A DNA stretch of 64,000 bases from JAVJSD01 sp040219575 (GCA_040219575.1 JAVJSD010000142.1:60046-124045); one strand, 5' to 3'. Shown: positions 44,404 to 53,338, numbered from the stretch's first letter. The notes: generated from the letters alone by a model not told the origin. Translations and numbers: made by a program.

Positions 44404-45693
44404 ATGCGCACGACTTTGCTTTCGATTCTTCTGCTCGCTTCTCTGACTGTCGCCGCGCCAGGCGCGGAACGGGCGCCGTCGGGCGTCGCCGCGAAGGGCG
44501 CCACGCGTCTGTCAATCGGCAAAGATTGGCCCTGGTGGCGTGGTCCGCAGCGCAACGGCGTCGCCTCGGCCGACCAGAACCCGCCGCTACGGTGGAGCGC
44601 CAGCGAGAACGTGAAGTGGCAGAGCGAGATTCCCGGCAAGGGACACGGCACGCCGATCGTGGTGGACGACCAGGTGTTGCTGGCGACGGCCGACGAACAG
44701 CGGAGCGAGCAGAGCGTGCTGTGCTACGACCGCGAGACCGGCAAGCGGCGGTGGCAGACGGTGGTGCATCAAGGCGGCGTGGAGGTGAAGGGGAACAAGA
44801 AGGCGTCGCGGGCCTCGAGTTCGCTGGCCTGCGACGGCGAGCGGCTGTACATCAACTTTTTGAACTCCGGCGCGGTCTACACCACGGCCCTGTCGCGCGA
44901 CGGCGAAAAGCTGTGGCAGACGAAGATCACCGACTACGTCGTGCATCAGGGCTACGGTTCGTCGCCGGCGGTGTACGGCGATCTGGTGCTGGTCTCGGCC
45001 GACAACAAAGGGGGCGGTGCGGTGGCGGCGCTCAACAGCAAGACCGGCGAGATCGTGTGGCGGCGCGAACGTCCCAAGACGCCGAACTACGCTTCGCCGA
45101 TTCTGCTGCACGTCGCCGGGCGCGACCAACTGCTGCTGACCGGCTGCGACCTGGTGACCAGCCTCGATCCGCAATCCGGCGAGGCGATCTGGGAGATCGA
45201 GGGCTCGACCACCGAATGCGTCACCTCGACCGTCGCCGACGGCGACCTGATCTTCACCAGCGGCGGCTATCCCAAGAACCACCTCGCGGCGGTTCGGGCC
45301 GACGGTTCGGGCGCGATCGTGTGGGAGAACAAGACCCGCGTCTACGTTCCGTCGATCCTCGCCAACAACGGCTACCTGTACGCCGCGACCGACGCCGGCG
45401 TGGCGACCTGCTGGGCGGCGGCCACCGGCAAGGAAGTCTGGAAGGGACGCCTGGGCGGCACGTTCAGCGGTTCGCCGGTGCTGGTCGGCGAGCGGATCTA
45501 CGCCACCAACGAGAGCGGCGCCACGTTCGTCTTCAAGGCGACGCCGGAGCAGTTCGAACTGCTGGCCGAGAACCAACTCGGCGACGAGGTGTACGCCACG
45601 CCGGTCGTGGTAGGCGGCGAACTCTTCCTACGAGCGGCCCTCAATCAAGGCGAACGCCGTCAAGAGATGCTGTACTGCGTCAGCGGCAAATAG
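44404..45693 (+). CDS. Exported PQQ-like beta-propeller protein
   Basis: A 429-residue protein with a signal peptide (LLSILLLASLTVAAPGAE) and the planctomycete hallmark DWPWWRGPQRNGVA at the start of the mature part. Blades of the PQQ/BamB-like propeller recur: LCYDRETGKRRWQTVV, VAALNSKTGEIVWRRE, VTSLDPQSGEAIWEIE. No PQQ-dehydrogenase catalytic residues can be picked out, so it is more likely a binding or scaffold protein. I chose the ATG at 44404 because it sits directly before the signal peptide. Confidence 0.85.
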   Translation: MRTTLLSILLLASLTVAAPGAERAPSGVAAKGATRLSIGKDWPWWRGPQRNGVASADQNPPLRWSASENVKWQSEIPGKGHGTPIVVDDQVLLATADEQRSEQSVLCYDRETGKRRWQTVVHQGGVEVKGNKKASRASSSLACDGERLYINFLNSGAVYTTALSRDGEKLWQTKITDYVVHQGYGSSPAVYGDLVLVSADNKGGGAVAALNSKTGEIVWRRERPKTPNYASPILLHVAGRDQLLLTGCDLVTSLDPQSGEAIWEIEGSTTECVTSTVADGDLIFTSGGYPKNHLAAVRADGSGAIVWENKTRVYVPSILANNGYLYAATDAGVATCWAAATGKEVWKGRLGGTFSGSPVLVGERIYATNESGATFVFKATPEQFELLAENQLGDEVYATPVVVGGELFLRAALNQGERRQEMLYCVSGK

Positions 45694-45717
45694 GCACGAG
45701 CCGCGCACCCCCATCTC

Positions 45718-45877
45718 GTAGCATGGCCGCCCTCGGCCGTGAAGGAGCGCTGCACCACGGGGCTCGTACCGAAGACCCACGTGAGCGAAGGCGACGTCTC
45801 CCAGCCTACGGATCCAAGCAAGCGCCGACCCTCCCTTTGATAGACCGCCGAATCACGGCCGGGGGCGGCCATGCTAC
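45718..45877. repeat. Intergenic inverted repeat, GTAGCATGGCCGCC family (copy 2)
   Basis: The left arm (45718-45742) starts GTAGCATGGCCGCCC and the right arm (45853-45877) is its complement over 25 bases with a single mismatch. The interior of 110 bp has no gene. It lies between the convergent PQQ-propeller and Cys-rich genes and could end transcription from both sides. The arms match the copy at 27619. Confidence 0.85.
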
Positions 45878-45914
45878 TTGCTTCGCTGCCGCCAGCCTTG
45901 CCGGGGGCGGCGGC

Positions 45915-46376
45915 CTACGCTTCGGGTGAGGCGGAAGGCGCCGGAGCAACGGGGGCCTTGGCCGGGGCGTCGTGAAACTTCACGCCGTCTTTCTCCCACT
46001 TCTCCACCAACCGCTCGCGCACTTCGTCCCAGGCGTGGTCCATCAGCGGCACGGCGCAGCCGCCGTGTCCGGCGCATTCATTCGTTCCAACCTCCTCGCC
46101 GCAGCCCCCTTGCCCTTTGCAGGCGTTCTTGGCGCCGCATTCGTGATGCGCGTGGGTGGCGCACGTGCCCATTCCTCGACAATCGTTCTTGCCGTCGCCC
46201 CCGAGCCCCTTGCAATCGTTAAGCCCGCGGCAGAGGTGCTTCTCGCTGACGCCGGCCGACGGCTGGTCCAGGTCGCCCCCGCCGCCGCAACCGATGGCGG
46301 CGCCGGTCATCATCCCGCCCAGCGCGGCGGCGGTCAGTTTGTTGAAAGTGCGTCGATCGAGTTCGCTGCGACCCAT
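45915..46376 (-). CDS. Tat-exported Cys-rich protein, bufferin-like
   Basis: A 153-residue protein. The N-terminus DRRTFNKLTAAALGG has a twin-arginine motif followed by a short hydrophobic stretch and GCGGGG, so it is probably exported folded by Tat, perhaps with a lipid-attached Cys. The core carries ten more Cys in a repeating pattern (LCRGLNDCKGLG, NDCRGMGTC, NACKGQGGCG, NECAGHGGCAVP), which resembles BufA2-type bufferins, copper-binding periplasmic proteins. The partner enzymes BufB/BufC are not adjacent. A Pro/Ala-rich tail ends the protein. Metal binding is inferred from the Cys pattern. Confidence 0.7.
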   Translation of the reverse strand: MGRSELDRRTFNKLTAAALGGMMTGAAIGCGGGGDLDQPSAGVSEKHLCRGLNDCKGLGGDGKNDCRGMGTCATHAHHECGAKNACKGQGGCGEEVGTNECAGHGGCAVPLMDHAWDEVRERLVEKWEKDGVKFHDAPAKAPVAPAPSASPEA

Positions 46377-46663
46377 GTTGGCGTTCTCCTGGTTCCGGAT
46401 TGGTGGGGGCGGTTGTGTTGTTGGGGGCGATCGTGGGGCGATTCAAACTACCTGCGGAGTCGGTCACCGTCCAGCGGGCGGCCACTGACAACGTTATCGC
46501 CTCGCGCCGCCGCAAGGTCTGTGAACAAGGCCACACTTCTGCTTGCCGCCGGCCGAAGTCTCCCTCTAGAATCACGGGGATACCATGCGATCGCGGCGAC
46601 GGCGCGAGATCGCCAAGGCCGCCGCAATCGCAAGTGCCGCCGACGCCGCCAACCCACCGCTCG

Positions 46664-47866
46664 ATGAATCGACAACCCTACTGCAAGCCGCCCCAATGGT
46701 GGGAGCCGAAGATGAACGCCGGCATGGTTCGGCTGTCGCGGTTGTTCCGCCGCCGCCGGCTGCGCAAACACCAGCGGATTCAATCGATCGAGACGCCGGG
46801 CATCGAGCGATTGCAGCAGGCCGTCCAGAGCGGCAAGGGCGTGCTGTTGATCGCAAACCACTCCGCGCACTACGACAGCGAAGCGCTCTACGCGGCGACC
46901 GACAGCATCAACATGCCGCTGTTCTTCATGACGGCCTGGCAGGTGTTCGGCATGGCCACGTCCTTGCAACGCTGGGCCCTGCAGCGCGTCGGCTGTTTCA
47001 GCGTCGACCGTGAAGGCAACGACCGTCAGGCGTTCAAGCAGGGCGTGCAGATCCTGCAAGATGAACCCTATCCGCTGGTCATCTTTCCCGAAGGAGACAT
47101 CTACCACACCACCGATCGCGTGACGCCCTTTCGCGAAGGCGCCGCCGCCATCGCGCTGTCCGCCGCCCGGCGCAGCGAGCGCCCGATCGTCATCCAGCCA
47201 TGCGGCATCAAGTTCTGGTACCTTGACGACCCCACCGCGCAGCTCCAGCAGTTGCTCACCACGCTCGAGGAGCGCGTGCTGCTGCGTCCGTTGCCCGAGC
47301 AATCGCTCAAGCAGCGCGTGCTGCGTCTGGGCGAGGCGGTGCTCGCGCTCAAGGAGCTCGACTACGTCGGCGCCACGCAGAAGGGAAAGGTGCCCGAGCG
47401 GATCGCCAACCTCTCCGAGCAGGTGCTCTCGCGACTGGAGCAGAAGTACGTGCAAAACGGCGTCGCCGCCAACACGCCGGAGCGCGTGAAAACAGTGCGG
47501 CAGGAGATCATCAAGCAACTGGAGAGCGAGGAGGCCTCGACCAACGGACGGCAGCGCGAACTGGGCGAGGACATGGACGACCTGTTCTTCGTGATGCAGC
47601 TGTACAGCCACCCGGGCGACTACCTCAGCGGCCAGCCCAGCATCGAGCGGATCGCCGAAACGCTCGACAAGATCGAGGAGGATCTGTTTCAGCTCGATCT
47701 TCCCAGCGTGCGGGGACGCCGCCGGGTGGTGATTCAATTCGGCGAGCCGATCGAGGTTCCCCGCGGCGACAAGCGCCGCGAGGCCGTCGCGGAACTCACC
47801 GGCGCCATGCACCGCAGCGTGCAGGACATCCTCGACCAGCTGAACGCCCAAGCGACGACATGTTGA
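46664..47866 (+). CDS. 1-acylglycerol-3-phosphate acyltransferase-like protein (PlsC family)
   Basis: A 400-residue protein. The PlsC motifs are visible: the catalytic H-x4-D in ANHSAHYDSEAL (about residue 65) and motif III LVIFPEGDIYHTTDRV, followed by FREGAAAIALSAAR. The C-terminal 200 residues are helical and charged (QEIIKQLESEEASTNGRQRE), beyond the normal PlsC length of about 240. It would transfer acyl chains to lysophospholipid at the membrane, although no clear membrane helix is visible. I chose the ATG at 46664; the frame upstream is non-coding in character. Confidence 0.8.
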   Translation: MNRQPYCKPPQWWEPKMNAGMVRLSRLFRRRRLRKHQRIQSIETPGIERLQQAVQSGKGVLLIANHSAHYDSEALYAATDSINMPLFFMTAWQVFGMATSLQRWALQRVGCFSVDREGNDRQAFKQGVQILQDEPYPLVIFPEGDIYHTTDRVTPFREGAAAIALSAARRSERPIVIQPCGIKFWYLDDPTAQLQQLLTTLEERVLLRPLPEQSLKQRVLRLGEAVLALKELDYVGATQKGKVPERIANLSEQVLSRLEQKYVQNGVAANTPERVKTVRQEIIKQLESEEASTNGRQRELGEDMDDLFFVMQLYSHPGDYLSGQPSIERIAETLDKIEEDLFQLDLPSVRGRRRVVIQFGEPIEVPRGDKRREAVAELTGAMHRSVQDILDQLNAQATTC

Positions 47867-47908
47867 CCCGTCGCGGAAGTCGCCAGACTTCCGAAACGTC
47901 GATCCCAT

Positions 47909-47995
47909 AGCGAAAGTCGTGAGACTTCCGAGACACCGGCGTCACTGGTCGCTTGACGCTGCTTCTTGCCATTCGGAAGTCTCACGACTTCCGCT
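47909..47995. repeat. Intergenic inverted repeat, GAAGTCGTGAGACTTC family (copy 1)
   Basis: AGCGAAAGTCGTGAGACTTC (from 47909) is complementary, with one mismatch, to GAAGTCTCACGACTTCCGCT (ending 47995), and each arm is itself a small palindrome. A partial extra copy, GCGGAAGTCGCCAGACTTCC, precedes it near 47875. It lies between the convergent acyltransferase and propeller genes. Confidence 0.8.
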
Positions 47996-48043
47996 ACACC
48001 GTCGATCACTGCTGTTACAAGCACCTCACGACGTGCAAAGGCG

Positions 48044-49273
48044 TCACTTCGCGCGGCGATAGCGGTAGCACCACACGCTGTCGTAACCGATCACCACCAG
48101 CACGTTTCGCGGTGGGTCGAAGTACGCCAGCACGCGTTCCCGCTCCTCGAACGGCGGCGCGGGACCGTCGGGCTGGAGTTTCGTCCAACGCACCTCCGCC
48201 GGGTCGTACGACCAGATGTTTTTCGACTCGCGCTCGTACAGCAGGGCGACCTTGCCCACAGGATCGAAGTACATCCAAGATCGGGCGTCGTGGCCGTTGG
48301 GCGAATCGGCCGACTCGAGCACCTGCTTCCAACCACTCGGCGCGTCGCCGGCCAGCGACATGTGCCACGTCCTGGGAAGGTCATCTTTGCGCGGACCACG
48401 GTGGGCGATCAGCAATTTCCGCGCGCGATCGTGGCAGACCAGCGTCTCGATCGGCAGCGACGCCCCCTCGTCGCACAGCAGCCGCCACGACTTCTTCACT
48501 TCATCGAACCGCCACGTGTTGTTATCGTACTGCCAGAGCGAGCCGTCCAACTCCGCGATGTACTCCAGCGAAGCGCCGAACTTGTTGCGCGGCCAAGGCT
48601 GCGAGGTGGGAATCGGCGCCCATTTTTTCTGGGCCGGATAGAACGCCCACAGGGGTGGTCCTTGATACAGGTCTTCTTTCTTGGCGCCGATGGCGTCGAG
48701 CTTGTCCTGCAAGCGATAGGACGGCCAGGCGCAGTACCACAGCGCCGCCTTCGCACGCGGATCGTACGTCAGTCCCCACCACGTGTGCGCCGGATGCGCG
48801 GGGCCCCCCTTTTTCGTTCGCAGCCAGCCATCGCGGAGCACCAGGGTCTGCTTGTCGTAGTCGGTGATCGGCCCCCGGTCGTTGTAGTCGGGCGTGTACA
48901 ACAGCACCCAGGTGTTGCTGGCCAGATCGTATTCCCAAGCGTCGTTGAAGCGGTGCGGCGAGCCGTGATTCGCGCCGCAAAAGAACGCCCGCCGCCGGTC
49001 CGCCATCCAGGCCATCTTGATGGTGAAGTCGCGGCCGGTGGGGCCGGTCTGCTGCATCCGATGCCAGCCCTTGGCGAATTCTCCCAGGTCCTCGATGATC
49101 CGCGGTCCCGGCAGAACGCAACTGCTGTTGTCGCCCAACACTTCGAGCCGAGCCAGCACGTCCGCATCCGCCTTGAGGGCGGGCTCGATATTCTCCTCAG
49201 CGGCAAGCCCATTGACGATGAATCCACCAAGCATGCACAGCAGCATCGCCAGCGACGCGCGACACGTTGTCAT
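48044..49273 (-). CDS. Secreted kelch-like repeat protein
   Basis: A 409-residue protein with a signal peptide (LAMLLCMLGGFIVNGLAAEE). Several segments recall kelch or galactose-oxidase-like blades with aromatic ends: RFNDAWEYDLASNTWVLLYT, GPPLWAFYPAQKKWAPIPTS, SWMYFDPVGKVALLYERESK and NIWSYDPAEVRWTKLQPDG. Likely a beta-propeller outside the cytoplasm. I see no catalytic motif. Its function is unknown and no partner gene is adjacent. Confidence 0.78.
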   Translation of the reverse strand: MTTCRASLAMLLCMLGGFIVNGLAAEENIEPALKADADVLARLEVLGDNSSCVLPGPRIIEDLGEFAKGWHRMQQTGPTGRDFTIKMAWMADRRRAFFCGANHGSPHRFNDAWEYDLASNTWVLLYTPDYNDRGPITDYDKQTLVLRDGWLRTKKGGPAHPAHTWWGLTYDPRAKAALWYCAWPSYRLQDKLDAIGAKKEDLYQGPPLWAFYPAQKKWAPIPTSQPWPRNKFGASLEYIAELDGSLWQYDNNTWRFDEVKKSWRLLCDEGASLPIETLVCHDRARKLLIAHRGPRKDDLPRTWHMSLAGDAPSGWKQVLESADSPNGHDARSWMYFDPVGKVALLYERESKNIWSYDPAEVRWTKLQPDGPAPPFEERERVLAYFDPPRNVLVVIGYDSVWCYRYRRAK

Positions 49274-49373
49274 CGGTCTCCTCCTTGCAAGTCGGTCTAC
49301 AACGCCCAGGCGACATTGGATGTCAACGTCCGTCGCGGCCGACCTTGCTTGTTCACGTTCTCAGTGCCTTTAC

Positions 49374-49658
49374 TCAGTGCTTGTACACTTTGTGCTGGGG
49401 ACGTCCCGAGAGAATCTGTTCCTTTCCCCAGTCGGTGACGGCCCGGAAGGCGTCGCTGCGGATGAAGTCCTGAAAGGCCTTCTCGTCCGACCACTCGCTG
49501 GTGATCAAGTACGACGCGTCGTCCGCCACGTCTTTCCACAACGTCGAGGTCGTGTGCCCCTCGGCCGCCTCCAACGCTCCGATGACGGCCTGAAACTTCT
49601 CCTCAAAATCCTGCTGTTTGCCCGGGAGGACGTGGTAGTTCATTCCAACCGTAATCAT
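49374..49658 (-). CDS. Antibiotic biosynthesis monooxygenase (ABM) domain protein
   Basis: A 94-residue protein with a typical ABM/dimeric alpha-beta barrel sequence: MITVGMNYHVLPGKQQDFEE at the start, HTTSTLWKDVADDASYLITSEW, and DEKAFQDFIRSDAFRAVTDW. Members act on quinones, haem or other small molecules, or only bind them. I chose the ATG at 49658 because it opens the ABM fold; the longer frame adds an Arg-rich stretch. It precedes the kelch-like gene by 100 bp downstream on the same strand. Confidence 0.8.
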   Translation of the reverse strand: MITVGMNYHVLPGKQQDFEEKFQAVIGALEAAEGHTTSTLWKDVADDASYLITSEWSDEKAFQDFIRSDAFRAVTDWGKEQILSGRPQHKVYKH

Positions 49659-49837
49659 GGCGAAAGATCCCCGCGATGTGTTGTGGTGTCGTGGAAGAAA
49701 ACGCAGACGGCGGAGCACGCCGCCGACCGCCGTACGAGCTTAGCAGAAACGGCTCGGCAAAGAGAGCGGCCGCTGCGGATCGACGCCGCTGCGACGGAAT
49801 TCACGGGAGAGGATCAGCGGCAACCAAGCGCAACCCG

Positions 49838-50791
49838 TCAGGCCGCCGCCATTCCCAGCGCCTCGGGTGAGGTTTCCGCCGCGCGGTCGCCCTCGTGCAC
49901 GGCCACCACGTCGGCGACGACGCACGAGACGTTGTCTCTCGAATCTCGATCCAGCGCTTCGGCGACGAGCGCCTCCGCCGCCGCCTGCGGATACCGACGC
50001 CAGTCGACCACTCGGGCGATCGCCTCGTCGTCGAGGACGTCGGTCACTCCATCGGTGGTCAGCAGGATGCGATCGCCCGGCGCCAGTTGCGTGGCGGTCG
50101 CTTCGATCGGATGCTTCAATCCATCGACACCCACCCAGTTGAGCACATGGTGCCGATAGGGATGGGTGCGCACTTGTTGTTGGTTGATTGTTCCCGCATC
50201 GAGCAGGACTTGCACGAACGTCTCGTCGGTTGTCAGACGGTGGATTTGACCGTCGCGCAGATGGTAGACGCGGCAGTCGCCCGCTCGAGACGCGTAGAGC
50301 ACGCCGTCAACGATCACCGCCAAAGCCATCGTGGCCCCCATGCAGTTGTAATGGGGACGCCGCCGAGCGCGAAGAATCATCGCCTGCCGCGCGGCTTCCA
50401 TCGCCTCCCGCACCGCGGCCGTCATGCGCACCGCATCGACGTCGTGGCCGGCGATGGCCCGACACAAGACCGGCGGCGCCGTGTCGACCAGAATCCGGCT
50501 GGCCATGGCTCCTCCCGGGCGTCCTCCAATCCCGTCGGCAATCAACAGCACGCCGCAGCGACAATCGTTGTAACAACGGTCTTCGTTCTCAGCGCGATAG
50601 TGACCGACGGATGAAGCGGCGCCGGTGCGGAGCGTGGTCGGAGACGTTTGGAATTCCACGGATCGATCACGGTGAAAGCAACCGCGAAAGGCGGACGCCA
50701 AACCGCCCAGCAGATTGCGGCCCTTGGTCCAGATGGTGGGATCGTCAACACGGGAAGCGGGGTGGCAGGCTCCACCGATGAATTCGACCAT
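49838..50791 (-). CDS. PP2C-type Ser/Thr protein phosphatase
   Basis: A 317-residue protein with the PP2C metal-site signature in HYRAENEDRCYNDCRCGVLL and ADGIGGRPGGAMAS (about residues 70-100), then GATMALAVIVDGVLYASRAGDCRVY, LAPGDRILLTTDGVTDVLDD and DSRDNVSCVVADV. These hold the Asp residues that bind two Mn or Mg ions. It removes phosphate from Ser/Thr residues, the counterpart of Hanks-type kinases. I chose the ATG at 50791 because AAGGAG lies seven bases upstream. Its C-terminus ends at a short Glu/Ala-rich tail. No kinase gene is adjacent. Confidence 0.92.
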   Translation of the reverse strand: MVEFIGGACHPASRVDDPTIWTKGRNLLGGLASAFRGCFHRDRSVEFQTSPTTLRTGAASSVGHYRAENEDRCYNDCRCGVLLIADGIGGRPGGAMASRILVDTAPPVLCRAIAGHDVDAVRMTAAVREAMEAARQAMILRARRRPHYNCMGATMALAVIVDGVLYASRAGDCRVYHLRDGQIHRLTTDETFVQVLLDAGTINQQQVRTHPYRHHVLNWVGVDGLKHPIEATATQLAPGDRILLTTDGVTDVLDDEAIARVVDWRRYPQAAAEALVAEALDRDSRDNVSCVVADVVAVHEGDRAAETSPEALGMAAA

Positions 50792-51260
50792 CGTGCGGCT
50801 CCTTTCCGGCGGGTGGCGGATGCGCTTCCGAAACATCCCATGCACTTTGTATGCCGGCACTCTCTGGATGGAGGTTGCGGCGGTTCGCGCGAGACGCTCG
50901 ACGAGAAACGCCTCGTTTTTCGTGTCGGGAGTGCGGCATTTGAGAACGCCGACTCTCGCCAAAACCGTTCGATTTCGTCGCAAGACGCTTGGCGTCTGGC
51001 CGTGGAGGGGCGTCGCGGACGAAACGGTCGTCGCCGACAGCAGTGCTGGCGGCAGCGCTGCGGCGGACGCATTCGCGCGCGCGTGTGTGACAGGCGAGCA
51101 CGACCGACTCGCCAACGAACGCCGACCCGCAACTAGTGCAGCGCGACAGCTAAGAATGGGGGTAGCAGAAGTCGTGAGACTTCTGGAATCTCAGACGTCG
51201 TCGCGAATTGCTGAACTCTCACGAGTTCAGCTACTCCAAGATCAAGCCGTCACAAAGCAA
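50792..51260. other. Intergenic region of 469 bp
   Basis: From 50792 to 51161 I see no gene or clear signal beyond the PP2C ribosome-binding site; ORFs here are shadows with Arg/Ala-rich translations. The part 51162-51234 holds a palindromic repeat described separately. Confidence 0.55.
51162..51234. repeat. Intergenic inverted repeat, GAAGTCGTGAGACTTC family (copy 2, covarying)
   Basis: GTAGCAGAAGTCGTGAGACT (from 51162) and its partner CTCTCACGAGTTCAGCTAC (ending 51234) form the outer arms. Each arm holds its own hairpin, GAAGTC/GACTTC in the left and GAACTC/GAGTTC in the right, while the core CGTGAG/CTCACG is shared. Compared with the copy at 47909 the stems differ but stay paired. Confidence 0.75.
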
Positions 51261-51866
51261 CTAGGCGTTGCTTGCGGCTGGTCGTTCCTCGGCCTGGTAG
51301 TGGCGGTTGATCAGGTCGTTCTGAATCCAGAGCAGCTTGTTGAACGCGCGCAGCGTCAGGAGAAACTCGTCAGGCGGCAAGCCGATTTCCGCCAGCGTCT
51401 CGATCAGGACGTCGGACATCAGTCCCAGCAGGGCATTCATCTGCACGAGGGGAACGACGATCTCCTTGTTTCCCGCCTTGGGCGTGTGCATCTTCCCCAC
51501 CATGTCGAGGTAGGCCACCATCTTCGCGTCGTAAGCTCGCCCCATGAGACTCATCAAGTAGCGTGTGAGGTGCTCCTTGCGGAACTGAATTTGTTCGTTG
51601 CGCTCGGTAAGCGATTGCAGCGACTGGGGAACGGGACCGTCGTATCCGTGCTGTCGCGGCAGGAAATGCCGGGCCGTGGCGTCGTAGGAAAGCAGCCTTT
51701 CGTACGTGCGCTCGACAATTCCGGGAACCAGCGGCGCCAGTTTCGCCACCGTGGCGTGAATCGCCTTCACATCCTCGGCCGTGAAGTTCATGAACTCGGC
51801 CAGATACGCGTAGCGAGCTTCGAGATCGCTCTCGAGCTGAGATTCATCAACGTGCTTGATTTGCAT
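51261..51866 (-). CDS. Protoglobin-domain haem protein
   Basis: A 201-residue protein that fits the protoglobin family: LEARYAYLAEFMNFTAEDVKAIHATVAKLAP, RTYERLLSYDATARHFL and QIQFRKEHLTRYLMSLMG, the last probably holding the proximal His. Protoglobins bind O2, NO or CO. There is no attached output domain, so it is either a scavenger or a single-domain sensor. It is divergent from hcp with 182 bp between the starts, which suggests shared control. Confidence 0.85.
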   Translation of the reverse strand: MQIKHVDESQLESDLEARYAYLAEFMNFTAEDVKAIHATVAKLAPLVPGIVERTYERLLSYDATARHFLPRQHGYDGPVPQSLQSLTERNEQIQFRKEHLTRYLMSLMGRAYDAKMVAYLDMVGKMHTPKAGNKEIVVPLVQMNALLGLMSDVLIETLAEIGLPPDEFLLTLRAFNKLLWIQNDLINRHYQAEERPAASNA

Positions 51867-51938
51867 GGTACGTGCGTCCTCGCTGGAAGAATCCTCGCAA
51901 AAAACCTCACCTGGCCGTCCGGGAACATAAATCGGACC

Positions 51939-51966
51939 TTGACATCCACTTTAGCGGCGGTAGGAT
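51939..51966 (+). promoter_or_regulatory. Predicted promoter of hcp with overlapping palindrome
   Basis: TTGACA (51939-51944), a 16-base spacer and TAGGAT (51961-51966). The palindrome AGGATATCCT (51962-51971) covers the -10 box and could be an operator, for example for the Rrf2 protein encoded downstream. Transcription would start near 51973, about 76 nt before the hcp ATG. Confidence 0.5.
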
Positions 51967-52048
51967 ATCCTTCCAAGCCCCGATCCCCGACGATCTTTTT
52001 CGCCGCGGCGTCGTCCCCACCTCACTCGCTCGCCACAAGGAGCATGGA

Positions 52049-53338
52049 ATGTTTTGCAACCAGTGCGAACAAACGGCCAACGGAACTGGATGCGTCGATC
52101 TGGGGGTATGCGGCAAAGATCCCGACATGCAGTCGCTGCAGGAGACGCTGCTGTACGGCGTCAAGGGGATGGCCGCCTACGCCCACCACGCGCGGCGGCT
52201 GGGAAAAACCGACGACGAGGTGAGCGCCTTCATCGAGGAAGCGTTGTTCGCCACCGTCACCAACGTCAACTTCGACCTCGACAGCCTGCTGGAGATGGTG
52301 CTCGAGTGCGGCCGCATCAATCTGAAGGTGATGCAGATGCTCGACGCCGGGCATGTCGAAACCTTCGGCGCGCCGACGCCCACCACGGTCTATGAAGGAA
52401 CCAAGGCGGGACCCGGAATTCTTGTGACGGGACACGACCTGGTGGATCTTTCCAACTTATTGCAGCAGGCGGCCGGCGCCGGCGTGAATGTGTACACGCA
52501 TGGTGAGATGCTGCCCGCCCACAGCTATCCCGGGTTGCGGCGGCACGAGCATCTGGCCGGCCACTTCGGCACCGCCTGGCAGAATCAGCAAATCGAATTC
52601 ACACAATTCACCGGCCCCGTGTTGGCCACGACCAACTGCGTGCTGATTCCCTGGGAGTCGTACAAGGACCGCTTGTTTACAACCCGTGTCACCGCCGTTC
52701 CGGGCGGCCAGCGGCTCACCAGCGACGACTTCAGCGAGATAATCGAGATGGCCAAGACATGTGCGCCGCTTCCCGACGATCGTCGCGGTGAATCGACCAT
52801 TGGATTCCACCACAGTGTGGTGCTGGGCATCGCCGACAAGATTCTGGCCGCGATCAAGGCCGGCGAGATCAAGCATTTCTATCTTGTGGGCGGCTGCGAC
52901 GGCGCCGAGTCGGGCCGCAATTACTTCACCAGGGTCGCGCAGAACGCACCGCCGGAATCGATTATCCTCACGCTGGGCTGCGGAAAGTATCGCATCCGCG
53001 ACGGCGAGTACGGCACGGTGGCCGGCCTGCCGCGACTGCTCGACATGGGGCAGTGCAACGACGCCTTCAGCGCCATCAAGGTGGCGGCCGCCCTGGCCGA
53101 AGCGCTCGACTGCGGACTTAACGACCTGCCGCTGACGCTCGCCATCTCGTGGTTCGAGCAGAAAGCGGTGGCGGTCTTGCTGACCTTGCTGCACTTGGGC
53201 GTCAAGGGAATTCGCCTTGGCCCGGCGCCGCCCGCGTTCATCACTCCCAACGTCTTCAAGATTCTGCAAGAGAAGTTCGACTTGAAGTTGACCGAGCCCG
53301 AGCCGCCGCGTGAGTTGTTCGAATTGGCGGCCGTGTAG
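52049..53338 (+). CDS. hcp: Hybrid cluster protein (hydroxylamine/NO reductase)
   Basis: A 429-residue protein. The N-terminal Cys motif C3-x2-C6-x8-C15-x5-C21 (MFCNQCEQTANGTGCVDLGV) has the spacing of [4Fe-4S] class I proteins. All hybrid-cluster ligands are present: His129 (VTGHD), Glu153 (HGEM), Cys197 (TTNC), Cys283 (GGCDGA), Cys311 (LGCGK), Cys336 (GQCND), Glu370 and Lys372 (SWFEQK). It is about 110 residues shorter than class I enzymes because the second helical bundle is missing, as in class III. It reduces NO or hydroxylamine in the cytoplasm. AAGGAG lies six bases before the ATG. The electron donor Hcr is not adjacent. Confidence 0.95.
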   Translation: MFCNQCEQTANGTGCVDLGVCGKDPDMQSLQETLLYGVKGMAAYAHHARRLGKTDDEVSAFIEEALFATVTNVNFDLDSLLEMVLECGRINLKVMQMLDAGHVETFGAPTPTTVYEGTKAGPGILVTGHDLVDLSNLLQQAAGAGVNVYTHGEMLPAHSYPGLRRHEHLAGHFGTAWQNQQIEFTQFTGPVLATTNCVLIPWESYKDRLFTTRVTAVPGGQRLTSDDFSEIIEMAKTCAPLPDDRRGESTIGFHHSVVLGIADKILAAIKAGEIKHFYLVGGCDGAESGRNYFTRVAQNAPPESIILTLGCGKYRIRDGEYGTVAGLPRLLDMGQCNDAFSAIKVAAALAEALDCGLNDLPLTLAISWFEQKAVAVLLTLLHLGVKGIRLGPAPPAFITPNVFKILQEKFDLKLTEPEPPRELFELAAV

